From an uncultured Sphingobium sp. (lineage in GTDB: Bacteria; Pseudomonadota; Alphaproteobacteria; Sphingomonadales; Sphingomonadaceae), in NCBI GenBank assembly GCA_913773715.1, contig CAJYHD010000689.1, positions 1-5,410 on the forward strand: a stretch of 5,410 bases of DNA, written 5' to 3'. Position numbers and translations under genes: made by a program. Below are positions 1 to 5,410 of this stretch, piece by piece. Every line of letters starts with the position of its first letter. Positions within the stretch are counted from its first letter, which is position 1. The notes under the pieces are model-generated. The model was not told where the DNA came from, did no database searches, and saw nothing but the letters and a program-made list of their open reading frames with translations.

Positions 1-365
1 CGTTCCATCCTGAACGCCCGTTCGACACGATGGCGCTCCCCCTGATTAATCCAAGACAGCGAGATGCGTGCGACCGACCCAGCGGAGCGGTGGTTGACAT
101 TGAAGACACCGTACCAGCGTTGCGCAAGGCCTAGCACATATTGGCTGGTGTTCAGCCCGGTTTTGCCCAAGCCAACGCGTAGCAGGCGTTCGTCCTTGGC
201 GCCGAGGAACAGTAGTTTAACGGCATTGAGCAGGCTCGTTTTGCCATAGCCATTCGGGCCGGTCACCACGACGATGCTTCGTTCGGAATCACATCCGGAC
301 AAATCGATGGTGCTTTCACCATCGTAAGCAAACATGTTCGCGATGACGAGCTTGGTGAACTGCAT
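1..365 (-). CDS. Second SMC/DndD-like P-loop ATPase, N-terminal 121 residues only (cut by window edge)
   Basis: An open frame starts at the ATG at 365 and runs without a stop to the left edge. Its opening, MQFTKLVIANMFAYDGESTI, is the usual first strand of SMC/Rad50/RecF-like ATPases. It continues with IVVVTGPNGYGKTSLLNAVK, which contains Walker A GPNGYGKT (residues 36-43). A later strand pair, VARISLSWINQGERHRVERA (98-117), parallels the SVELAFEGTSEERIVVQRSW segment of the DndD upstream. It is clearly different in sequence from that DndD, so this is not a recent copy. The start is set by the TGATG overlap with the small gene before it and by the position of the first strand. Signature, Walker B and any extra domains lie outside the window. 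It may be a second DndD-like ATPase or the motor of a linked restriction module. Confidence 0.8.
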   Translation of the reverse strand, partial: MQFTKLVIANMFAYDGESTIDLSGCDSERSIVVVTGPNGYGKTSLLNAVKLLFLGAKDERLLRVGLGKTGLNTSQYVLGLAQRWYGVFNVNHRSAGSVARISLSWINQGERHRVERAFRME

Positions 366-568
366 CACTTTGGCTCGGCCAGCGCCGCGTCGAGCAATTC
401 TGTCACTCGCTGCGACAGGCGATTTCTTGCGGCAGCGGACGGCAGGTCGGGCACCTCCTCTTCGAGCGCGAGCAACGCCGACAACAAGTCCGCGGAAATA
501 CCCGCCTGACTCGCCATACGCTGCAGAAGCTCTTCTCGACTTGCCACTTTGACCCCATGCTGCTCCAT
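365..568 (-). CDS. Small Dnd-associated helical protein (copy 2, before the second ATPase)
   Basis: A 67-residue protein that looks like a distant paralog of the small protein at 4197-4412. Both have a helix LLxRxxxxA, then a helix ending in ALxxL followed by acidic or polar residues, a short linker (3 residues longer here), and a closing LSxxxxxxxDxxLAxxK. Over the two alignable blocks I count 7 of 25 and 6 of 17 identities. The residues seen are EELLQRMASQAGISADLLSA (12-31) and RLSQRVTELLDAALAEPK (50-67). It starts 5 bases after the nuclease-like gene ends, and its TGA shares one base with the next ATG (TGATG). No strong Shine-Dalgarno is visible, so coupling is likely. Like copy 1, it sits immediately upstream of an SMC-type ATPase, which suggests each small protein is a dedicated partner of its ATPase. 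No function is known to me. Confidence 0.7.
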   Translation of the reverse strand: MEQHGVKVASREELLQRMASQAGISADLLSALLALEEEVPDLPSAAARNRLSQRVTELLDAALAEPK

Positions 569-573
569 TCGGT

Positions 574-1746
574 CTATACGGGGCAGTTCTCCGGCGATGC
601 AAGCAACGGTGCCTCCGCGACGGGCCAGTCGAGCATTTTGCCAGCGCCCGTGAGATCGAGCAGCACGAATTCTCCACCCAGCGTCCGCCCCAAGCGAGCC
701 AGATGTGAGAGCAGCCCTTGCTCAGCCGAGTGGGCGTCCTCCCCGTTCGCATAACTCCGCCGGTCAAAGGCGTGCCAGAACATGCCGCAGCCGGGAGGAA
801 AGCCGAGATTGAGTTCTTCGAGGCGCCGCGCGATATCGTTTGAGCGCCCGACCTTGAAAATCCCCGTTCGGGCCGGGTCGAATGCGGTGAACAAGCGCTC
901 GACAGGGCCGCATAGCAAGAACAGATATACGTCCATGGGACCGTCGCATCGGTTGGCCTCCATAGTGCCGAAAAAGGGCGCGGGGCCCCGGCTGGGGGCA
1001 CCTGCAGCCACAGTATCGACATCATCTCGCGCGATGCGCTGGGCAAGCGCGCGCGCTTCCGCCAACAGCAAGGCGGGTCGCTCGATGAATTCCTGCCAAA
1101 GCTTATTTTCGAGATGCGCTCCCTTCACCTGCGATGGGGGCCGGTTCGCTTGCGCCTCGCGAAACTTGTCTACTTTTCGCGCCACACCATCGATATTGCG
1201 GAAGGTCGCAGGCGCGGAGATGCCGCGCTGGAGACCGTATCGGCGAAGCTGCTTGGAAAGGTCGATGATGGCTTCGCTTTCACGGGAAGCAAAGGCGGGG
1301 CGGATCCGCAGATAGGCGGCTAAAGCCAGCAGCGTTTCTTCGCGCGTCCAATCGGGATTGTGGCGCGATCCGCGATTGGCCTTCGCGCCAATCTCCAAGG
1401 CGGCTCGTCGACAATTGACCAGATCCTGTCCGTAGCGGTCCCAGGCTTGCTGTGCTGCTTTCGGAGCGCGAGACGAGGCTCCACGCGAAAGCATTTGGAG
1501 TTCGACAAGCCGGCGCCGCAAGCCTTCAACCGATCGGACCTGTACACCACTGCGAACGCCACTCCGGCCGGCGGCACGCGCAGCAAGAAGGGCGGATGCC
1601 CGAGTGAGCTCGGAATCCAGCCCGGCATTTGCACGGCTGCCGTGCCGGTGGAAAATGTCGAGCAGCAGAATCCACTCTTCGCCATCGAGCCGGGGACCAC
1701 CGCCGCGATGCGGGCGCAAAGCCGCCGAAGCCAGTGGCTCAGCCAT
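574..1746 (-). CDS. Tandem-domain protein with C-terminal T5orf172/GIY-YIG-like nuclease domain
   Basis: A 390-residue protein. The C-terminal part (about 272-365) fits the T5orf172 branch of the GIY-YIG nuclease superfamily. It has DVYLFLL (272-278), then GIFKVGRSNDIARRLEELN (295-313) with the KxGRS and RRL core, and a later acidic AEQGLLSHL (341-349) where the metal-binding Glu is expected. Two similar domains precede it. The first is about 20-84 (DGEEWILLLDIFHRHG ... VRSVEGLRRRLVELQ). The second is about 130-196 (NPDWTREETLLALAAYLRIR ... TFRNIDGVARKVDKFRE) and recalls the region upstream of the catalytic domain in some HNH endonucleases. I chose the ATG at 1746, giving an ATGGCTGA overlap with the dndE-like stop; the longer frame begins only with a TTG at 1794. 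It is probably a DNA-binding nuclease and plausibly the restriction effector of the locus. Intact catalysis is not proven: the second GIY-YIG Tyr position reads Phe-Lys-Val-Gly. Confidence 0.75.
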   Translation of the reverse strand: MAEPLASAALRPHRGGGPRLDGEEWILLLDIFHRHGSRANAGLDSELTRASALLAARAAGRSGVRSGVQVRSVEGLRRRLVELQMLSRGASSRAPKAAQQAWDRYGQDLVNCRRAALEIGAKANRGSRHNPDWTREETLLALAAYLRIRPAFASRESEAIIDLSKQLRRYGLQRGISAPATFRNIDGVARKVDKFREAQANRPPSQVKGAHLENKLWQEFIERPALLLAEARALAQRIARDDVDTVAAGAPSRGPAPFFGTMEANRCDGPMDVYLFLLCGPVERLFTAFDPARTGIFKVGRSNDIARRLEELNLGFPPGCGMFWHAFDRRSYANGEDAHSAEQGLLSHLARLGRTLGGEFVLLDLTGAGKMLDWPVAEAPLLASPENCPV

Positions 1747-2179
1747 GGGGTTGGCGCGTACGCCTGCCGGCCGAGAGATGAGCAAGCCGTGCAACGAAAG
1801 TGTCGAAGTCGTTCAGGCTGGTCTTCCAATCATCCCACAAGGCGTAGATTCCGCGATTCCAATGGGCACCGACGAGATATTGCAGCCGCTGCCGATCGAC
1901 ATCGTCTTCTTGGCTATGTTCGATGATAAGCGTCGTCCAAGTCGCAAGATCGGCAGCGGAGCCAAAGAGATTTTCCCCTTTGATCGCCTTGCCGAGGCCC
2001 GTGAAGCTGGTTTCGAACTTGGGCACATTTGCCATGCCAAGCGACCGGCCAATCGCGAGCCTGGCAGGACCGTAACGATGTGGAAGGCCAAGAAGTCGCT
2101 GGAATCGACTATTGAGTTCGTCCGCCGGCCTAGCGGTACGAAAGTCGCTTCGGACGAGATCGAGCAGGCTGAGAGTCAT
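1739..2179 (-). CDS. dndE: Divergent DndE-like protein
   Basis: A 146-residue protein directly after dndD with an ATGA overlap, the canonical dndE position. The arrangement fits DndE: an N-terminal FRTARPADELNSRFQRLLG followed by a helix RLAIGRSLGM (residues 40-49, compare the RLAL..SL segment of DndE). Then comes a GKAIKGENLFG block (63-73), matching the Gly-Lys/Glu...TLfG segment, and later LVGAHWNRGIYALWDDW (102-118), comparable with the AHiNRGv.lL segment near the DndE C-terminus. DndE is a small DNA-binding protein needed for phosphorothioation and reported to bind nicked duplex DNA. This protein is somewhat longer than most DndE, with an acidic insertion (EHSQEDDVD, 87-95) and a basic tail (RRTRQPHG). 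Its stop overlaps the next ATG by 8 bases. The assignment rests on remembered family pattern plus position; if wrong, it is an unknown Dnd-linked protein. Confidence 0.65.
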   Translation of the reverse strand: MTLSLLDLVRSDFRTARPADELNSRFQRLLGLPHRYGPARLAIGRSLGMANVPKFETSFTGLGKAIKGENLFGSAADLATWTTLIIEHSQEDDVDRQRLQYLVGAHWNRGIYALWDDWKTSLNDFDTFVARLAHLSAGRRTRQPHG

Positions 2180-4200
2180 TGGACCACATCCGCCGAACGC
2201 GTCTCACTTAACAGGCGCGACTTGCCGGCGTTATGCTCGAGCCTCGCAGTCTGGGCGAGATGGTCTCCAATGGTCTCCCGGTATGGTGAGGACAATTCCG
2301 CAGGCTGCGAGAGAAAAATGACCTGCCGATCGAGACTGGCGAGAAAATGAAGGACCTTGTGCCGATGATCGGGATCGAGTCGCGCGAGCGGTGTGTCGAG
2401 GATCAGCGGAAAGGGCGGCGAGATCAGAACGATCGCCGCCATTACCGCAAAGGCGAAAAGCTGCTTTTCGCCGGCGCTTAAGTCGAATTGGCGGATATCG
2501 CGGCCTTCGCGGTCGCGGAGACCGACTTCTCCATCTGCTCTGATCTCGATGACCGCGATCTGGTCCTTGTGCGCCATGGCGCGATAGGCGCGTGTGACCG
2601 CCTCGGACAATAGCTGAAGATTGAGCGGAAATAGCTGTGCGATCAGCGTATCGACCACCGAAGCCAGCAGATCGGCCTCTCCCGCGCGGCGCACGGCCGG
2701 TTCTGCATCACCGATCTCGGCAAGCAATCTTGCTTTTTCACGCTGCAGGGTCGCGATCTCGCTGCGCAAGGCTTCGCGGGATCGGCTTAGCTCGCGAGAA
2801 GCGTCCTCAAGCTCCCCGATGCGCTGCTGTGTATCGCGCAACGCCGTTGCCAATGTGCGCGATTGCTCATCCGCACCGCGCTGATCGGCGATCTGATTGT
2901 CGACCGCCTCGACAGCGCGATCCGCGCGCTCGACCGCGTGTGCAAGGTCCGCGATGGCCTCCCCTGCCAGCCCGTCCAGCTCGCCAAGTCTCATTGAGAC
3001 TAGATACCGGTCGGAATCGGTAAGATGGTTGTGGCGGAGCACACCGGCTGCGCCACCCTGGCCAGCCCGTGTGGCCTCCCACAAAGCCTTGAGCTGCCCG
3101 CTTACGCCACCAAGGCCGGGCGCCTCAAGGCGCGCGAAAAGCTCGCTCTGCTCGATTTGCGCCAAGAACTGGGCGAAGCGAGCATCGCTGGCTTCCGCGG
3201 CCGCCTGCGCTTGCTGGATGGCGGCTTCTCGATCGAGCCGGGCCCGCGCATTGGCGCGCAACCCCGGTCCCGCTAGTGCAAGCGCAAGATCGAAGGAGAG
3301 CACGCATCGGAGCCGCTCCTGAACGTCGTCGCGCGTTCGAACAAGCTGCTCGCGCTGTTCGAAGAGCTGCTTGAAGTTGGCATAGCTCTCGCCGCTAAGG
3401 CTGCCGATCCGCGCGACGATCTGGTCCCGCTCATGCCGCAGCGGCTCGATTTGACGTCCCAATTCCTCCAGCTGCTGGGCGAGCCCTGCTGCTTCATTCT
3501 CGCGGTCACCGAGCAGCTGGACGACGCCATCGAGCCCCGAGCCGTGATCACCCTTGATCCCCCGGCGATTTTCACGGGCAAAGGCAAGCAGATCCTGCGA
3601 GATCGTTCGCAAAAGCGGAATGCCGAGCGCGGCCTCAAAGCCCGAGCGCACTTGCGATTCAAGACTTTCCCCCGAGACCCGGTCGAGCTGCTCCCCGTCG
3701 AACAGGAAGAAAGGCGCAAGGCGCACCGGCAGGAGACGTTCGCCAATCAGGTCTCGCGCGAAGCCGGCCATATCCTCGCCTTGGGGAATCGGCACGATGT
3801 CGTCGTCGGGCCCGGACCAGATACGCACTTCCTCATCGCTACCGCGATGCCGTCCCCCCGCAGTGAAGTACCAGCTTCGCTGAACGACGATCCGCTCCTC
3901 CGACGTTCCTTCGAAAGCCAGCTCGACCGACATGGTGGCATTCTGGCCGCGCGCGTCTGAAAATAGCGCCCGCTCCAGGAAGCCGTCATAGGAATCGGAG
4001 CGGCCATTGGTGCCGCGGCCGACCAAGGCGACGCCTTCGCGGCCGTAAAGGCCAAGCGAGATCGCCTCTAGAATGCTCGTCTTCCCGAAGCCGTTGCTGC
4101 CTTCGATGATCACGACATTGCCATGCGCTTGGGCGTTCAGCGCAATATCTAGGCTCCGGAACGCCTTCCAATTCACCAGACGAAGACCCGCGAGCCTCAT
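2176..4200 (-). CDS. dndD: DndD-like SMC/Rad50-type ATPase of DNA phosphorothioation
   Basis: A complete 674-residue protein, close to the usual DndD length of about 650-700. The N-terminal ATPase half carries a Walker A motif GSNGFGKT (residues 34-41) after an SMC-like opening (LRLVNWKAFRSLDI). The Q-loop region reads FFLFDGEQLD (164-173), a sequence typical of DndD. Heptad-like, Glu/Arg/Leu-rich coiled-coil stretches cover about 225-300 and 415-500. The C-terminal half has the ABC signature FDLSAGEKQLFAF (572-584), Walker B FPLILDTP (597-604) with the D-loop ARLD, and VIFLSQ (627-632) where many ABC ATPases have the switch His. No CxxC zinc hook is present; the only Cys seen is about residue 299. 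In the family DndD is thought to couple ATP hydrolysis to DNA opening or nicking during sulfur insertion. It overlaps its upstream and downstream neighbours by 4 bases each, at ATGA junctions. It is a cytoplasmic protein. Confidence 0.92.
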   Translation of the reverse strand: MRLAGLRLVNWKAFRSLDIALNAQAHGNVVIIEGSNGFGKTSILEAISLGLYGREGVALVGRGTNGRSDSYDGFLERALFSDARGQNATMSVELAFEGTSEERIVVQRSWYFTAGGRHRGSDEEVRIWSGPDDDIVPIPQGEDMAGFARDLIGERLLPVRLAPFFLFDGEQLDRVSGESLESQVRSGFEAALGIPLLRTISQDLLAFARENRRGIKGDHGSGLDGVVQLLGDRENEAAGLAQQLEELGRQIEPLRHERDQIVARIGSLSGESYANFKQLFEQREQLVRTRDDVQERLRCVLSFDLALALAGPGLRANARARLDREAAIQQAQAAAEASDARFAQFLAQIEQSELFARLEAPGLGGVSGQLKALWEATRAGQGGAAGVLRHNHLTDSDRYLVSMRLGELDGLAGEAIADLAHAVERADRAVEAVDNQIADQRGADEQSRTLATALRDTQQRIGELEDASRELSRSREALRSEIATLQREKARLLAEIGDAEPAVRRAGEADLLASVVDTLIAQLFPLNLQLLSEAVTRAYRAMAHKDQIAVIEIRADGEVGLRDREGRDIRQFDLSAGEKQLFAFAVMAAIVLISPPFPLILDTPLARLDPDHRHKVLHFLASLDRQVIFLSQPAELSSPYRETIGDHLAQTARLEHNAGKSRLLSETRSADVVQ

Positions 4201-4412
4201 AATGGCTTCCGCTGGGCAAGCGACTGGTCAATGATCTGTTCGAGTTCAGCCGACAGGCCGCGCCGGCGCAGTTTTCCGGCGTGTCCCTGTTGCAGTCGGA
4301 TCAGCGCTTCAATCGTGTCCGGATCAACCGCCGCCTCGCGACAGATGCGGTTGAGAAGTTGATGGGCTTCCGGTGCGAGGAATAGCCCGGGACGTGAACT
4401 ATGAGGTGGCAT
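4197..4412 (-). CDS. Small Dnd-associated helical protein (copy 1, between dndC and dndD)
   Basis: A 71-residue protein of unknown function. The body (about residues 10-68) is predicted helical and charged, with APEAHQLLNRICREA, then DPDTIEALIRLQQG and a C-terminal LSAELEQIIDQSLAQRK. There are no membrane segments, signal peptide or metal motif. I chose the ATG at 4412 because the product then matches the length of the second small protein at 365-568. An upstream ATG (4457) or TTG (4487) would add 15 or 25 residues that lie wholly within dndC coding sequence and look poorly conserved in character. The gene overlaps dndC by 14 bases, and its TGA overlaps the dndD ATG (ATGA), so it is probably made together with the ATPase. 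I recall small proteins in this position being annotated only as DNA-modification-associated. A role as a DndD partner or adaptor is inference. It is not DndE: that candidate is the gene after dndD. Confidence 0.75.
   Translation of the reverse strand: MPPHSSRPGLFLAPEAHQLLNRICREAAVDPDTIEALIRLQQGHAGKLRRRGLSAELEQIIDQSLAQRKPL
4206..4210 (-). promoter_or_regulatory. Ribosome binding site for dndD
   Basis: On the minus strand GGAAG sits 5 bases before the dndD ATG at 4200, inside the end of the upstream small gene. It is the clearest Shine-Dalgarno-like match among the internal starts and supports the ATG at 4200 together with the ATGA stop/start overlap. The other internal genes show only weak matches and may depend more on coupling. 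Confidence 0.5.
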
Positions 4413-5410
4413 GGTATCGTGAGATCTCGGTACTGGCGCTGGCGAGCCGCAATGCATCTTCCGCCCAGATTCGTTGGATATGCTCAATCTCGGCGTCGGT
4501 GATCAATTGCTCCCCGACCGCGGCTTCGGTCTCTTGGAGCCGCTGCAAAATCTCCTTGCGCGCCGCGAACGTGAACGGGCCGGGAATGAGGGAGCCGTCG
4601 GCCAAATGCGAAACAACGCCGCTACGGCGCCGAGCCATGCGTTTCTCGGGATCGTTGCGGATAACGGCGAGCCAATCCCGCAATTCCATTAACGGTTCGA
4701 GATTGGCTTCACCTGAATCGATGAACCCTTCCATGCTGCGATCCTTGACCACGACGGTGCAGGTCCAGCAACCGAAACGCGAGGAAGAGGTGCCGCACGA
4801 CGGTGCATCGTCCTTGTCAAGGACCAGCGGGCATTCCCCGCCCTGAGCGTTGCGATAAAGGGTGACCAGCTGCCGGTGGGAACCGCCCCAAGGCGGACGG
4901 CGCTGAAGGAGCAGCTGCCAAACCTCGTCGGTGCTGAATTCGACTATAGGTCGGAAGACCAGACAGCCTGACAGGCTATTATGGGCATTGAGGCGGGTGC
5001 CGTTGGAATAGCGATTGACGCTCATCGCGCGCGTCGCCGATTCTTGCCGGCGTACGCCGAGAAGCAATATGGCCTGACCGGTGGCCTCAACCTGGGTCTT
5101 GATATAGTGTGACGTCGGCTGGATCTTCATCCGATCGGTGCACCAGCGAAACGAGCGACTGGGGGATGGGTATCCACGACCTATGAGGTTTACCCAGAAA
5201 GTCTGATCCGCAAGCGGCGTAGTCTTGACCACCGTGATCGGCAAACGCAGCGCCGGAATGACGTCACGCAAACGATCGAGCATCTGATTGAGGTGTTTGC
5301 TTACGAGCGGCGCCTCGACCAGCGTGTCATTGGCGACGATATGAATGTGCCGCCGTCGATCGCTCGGTGGCAAATCGAGCAACATTTCGATGACCAGATG
5401 GACGACGAGC
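4399..5410 (-). CDS. dndC: DndC-like DNA phosphorothioation sulfurtransferase (PAPS-reductase superfamily), N-terminus cut by window edge
   Basis: The family activates and transfers sulfur for DNA backbone phosphorothioation, using an ATP-pyrophosphatase fold and an Fe-S cluster. The frame stays open to the right edge (it reads LVVHLVIE before the Met at 5385), so that Met is internal and the PP-loop (SGGKDS type) lies outside the window. Counting from that Met, visible family marks are HIVANDTLVEAPLV (residues 15-28), RWCTDRMKI (80-88), LLGVRRQESATRA (108-120), GGECP (182-186) and SCGTSSSRFGCWTCTVVVKD (196-215). Cysteines 82, 185, 197, 206 and 209 are candidate cluster ligands. The SRFGCWTCTVV..D.SME block separates DndC-like enzymes from assimilatory CysH. 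The stop (TAG) lies inside the next gene, a 14-base overlap, so it heads the visible operon. SspB-type or other PAPS-reductase-like defence enzymes are alternatives, but linkage to DndD- and DndE-like genes favours DndC. Confidence 0.9.
   Translation of the reverse strand, partial: LVVHLVIEMLLDLPPSDRRRHIHIVANDTLVEAPLVSKHLNQMLDRLRDVIPALRLPITVVKTTPLADQTFWVNLIGRGYPSPSRSFRWCTDRMKIQPTSHYIKTQVEATGQAILLLGVRRQESATRAMSVNRYSNGTRLNAHNSLSGCLVFRPIVEFSTDEVWQLLLQRRPPWGGSHRQLVTLYRNAQGGECPLVLDKDDAPSCGTSSSRFGCWTCTVVVKDRSMEGFIDSGEANLEPLMELRDWLAVIRNDPEKRMARRRSGVVSHLADGSLIPGPFTFAARKEILQRLQETEAAVGEQLITDAEIEHIQRIWAEDALRLASASTEISRYHATS

Noticed and set aside
574..1746. ScoMcrA-type sulfur-binding domain in the nuclease-like protein
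   Set aside because: The patterns I associate with that domain (ApHKPLLLL and a YPFW-like segment) are absent. The tandem domains may still read DNA, but sulfur recognition cannot be claimed from sequence.
1747..1794. TTG start at 1794 giving a 406-residue nuclease-like protein
   Set aside because: No ribosome site precedes it and it would overlap the dndE-like gene by 56 bases. The ATG at 1746 gives a compact 8-base overlap.
1604..2350. Long plus-strand open frame of 248 codons, and others at 782-1315, 1360-1926 and 3433-3960
   Set aside because: They lie antisense to well-supported minus-strand genes, have low-complexity Arg/Ser/Pro-rich translations typical of GC-rich shadow frames, and show no recognisable domain.
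4197..4412. The small protein between dndC and dndD as DndE
   Set aside because: It lacks the LFG and HxNRG-like segments and is too short; the gene after dndD fits DndE better in both position and pattern.
5383..5385. ATG at 5385 as the true dndC start
   Set aside because: The frame continues upstream with family-like sequence to the window edge, and starting here would omit the PP-loop needed by the enzyme.
1..5410. CRISPR array, tRNA, insertion sequence, attachment site or intrinsic terminator
   Set aside because: The whole window is filled by coding sequence. I saw no spaced direct repeats, no tRNA-like fold, no transposase frame, and no GC-rich hairpin followed by a T run on the minus strand.

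Overview
The window appears to be one densely packed operon, read entirely on the minus strand (right to left) and running off both ends. GC content looks high, roughly 60% by eye. Gene style suggests a proteobacterium, perhaps an alphaproteobacterium, but nothing here fixes the taxon.

In transcription order, starting at the right edge, the layout is: (1) a DndC-type sulfurtransferase of the PAPS-reductase superfamily, missing its N-terminus at the window edge; (2) a 71-residue small helical protein; (3) a complete 674-residue DndD-type SMC/Rad50-like ATPase; (4) a 146-residue protein that I read as a divergent DndE; (5) a 390-residue protein with two tandem copies of a small domain followed by a T5orf172/GIY-YIG-like nuclease domain; (6) a second small protein of 67 residues, similar in shape to the first; (7) the first 121 residues of a second P-loop ATPase of the SMC/DndD kind, cut by the left edge.

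Genes 1-4 look like the core of a DNA phosphorothioation (Dnd) system. In such systems DndC and its partners replace a non-bridging phosphate oxygen in the DNA backbone with sulfur, with DndD as ATPase and DndE as a small DNA-binding partner. DndA/IscS and DndB are not in the window; they may lie outside it or be supplied elsewhere on the chromosome. Genes 5-7 are not part of the canonical modification core. They form a second block that repeats the 'small protein + ATPase' pairing and adds a probable nuclease, so my inference is that they are a companion restriction or effector module.

Every junction is tight: four overlaps of 1 to 14 bases, one of 8 bases, and one gap of 5 bases. Translational coupling and a single transcript are therefore likely. 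I see no intergenic space, promoter, terminator, RNA gene, mobile element or repeat array. Plus-strand open frames are shadows of the minus-strand genes.
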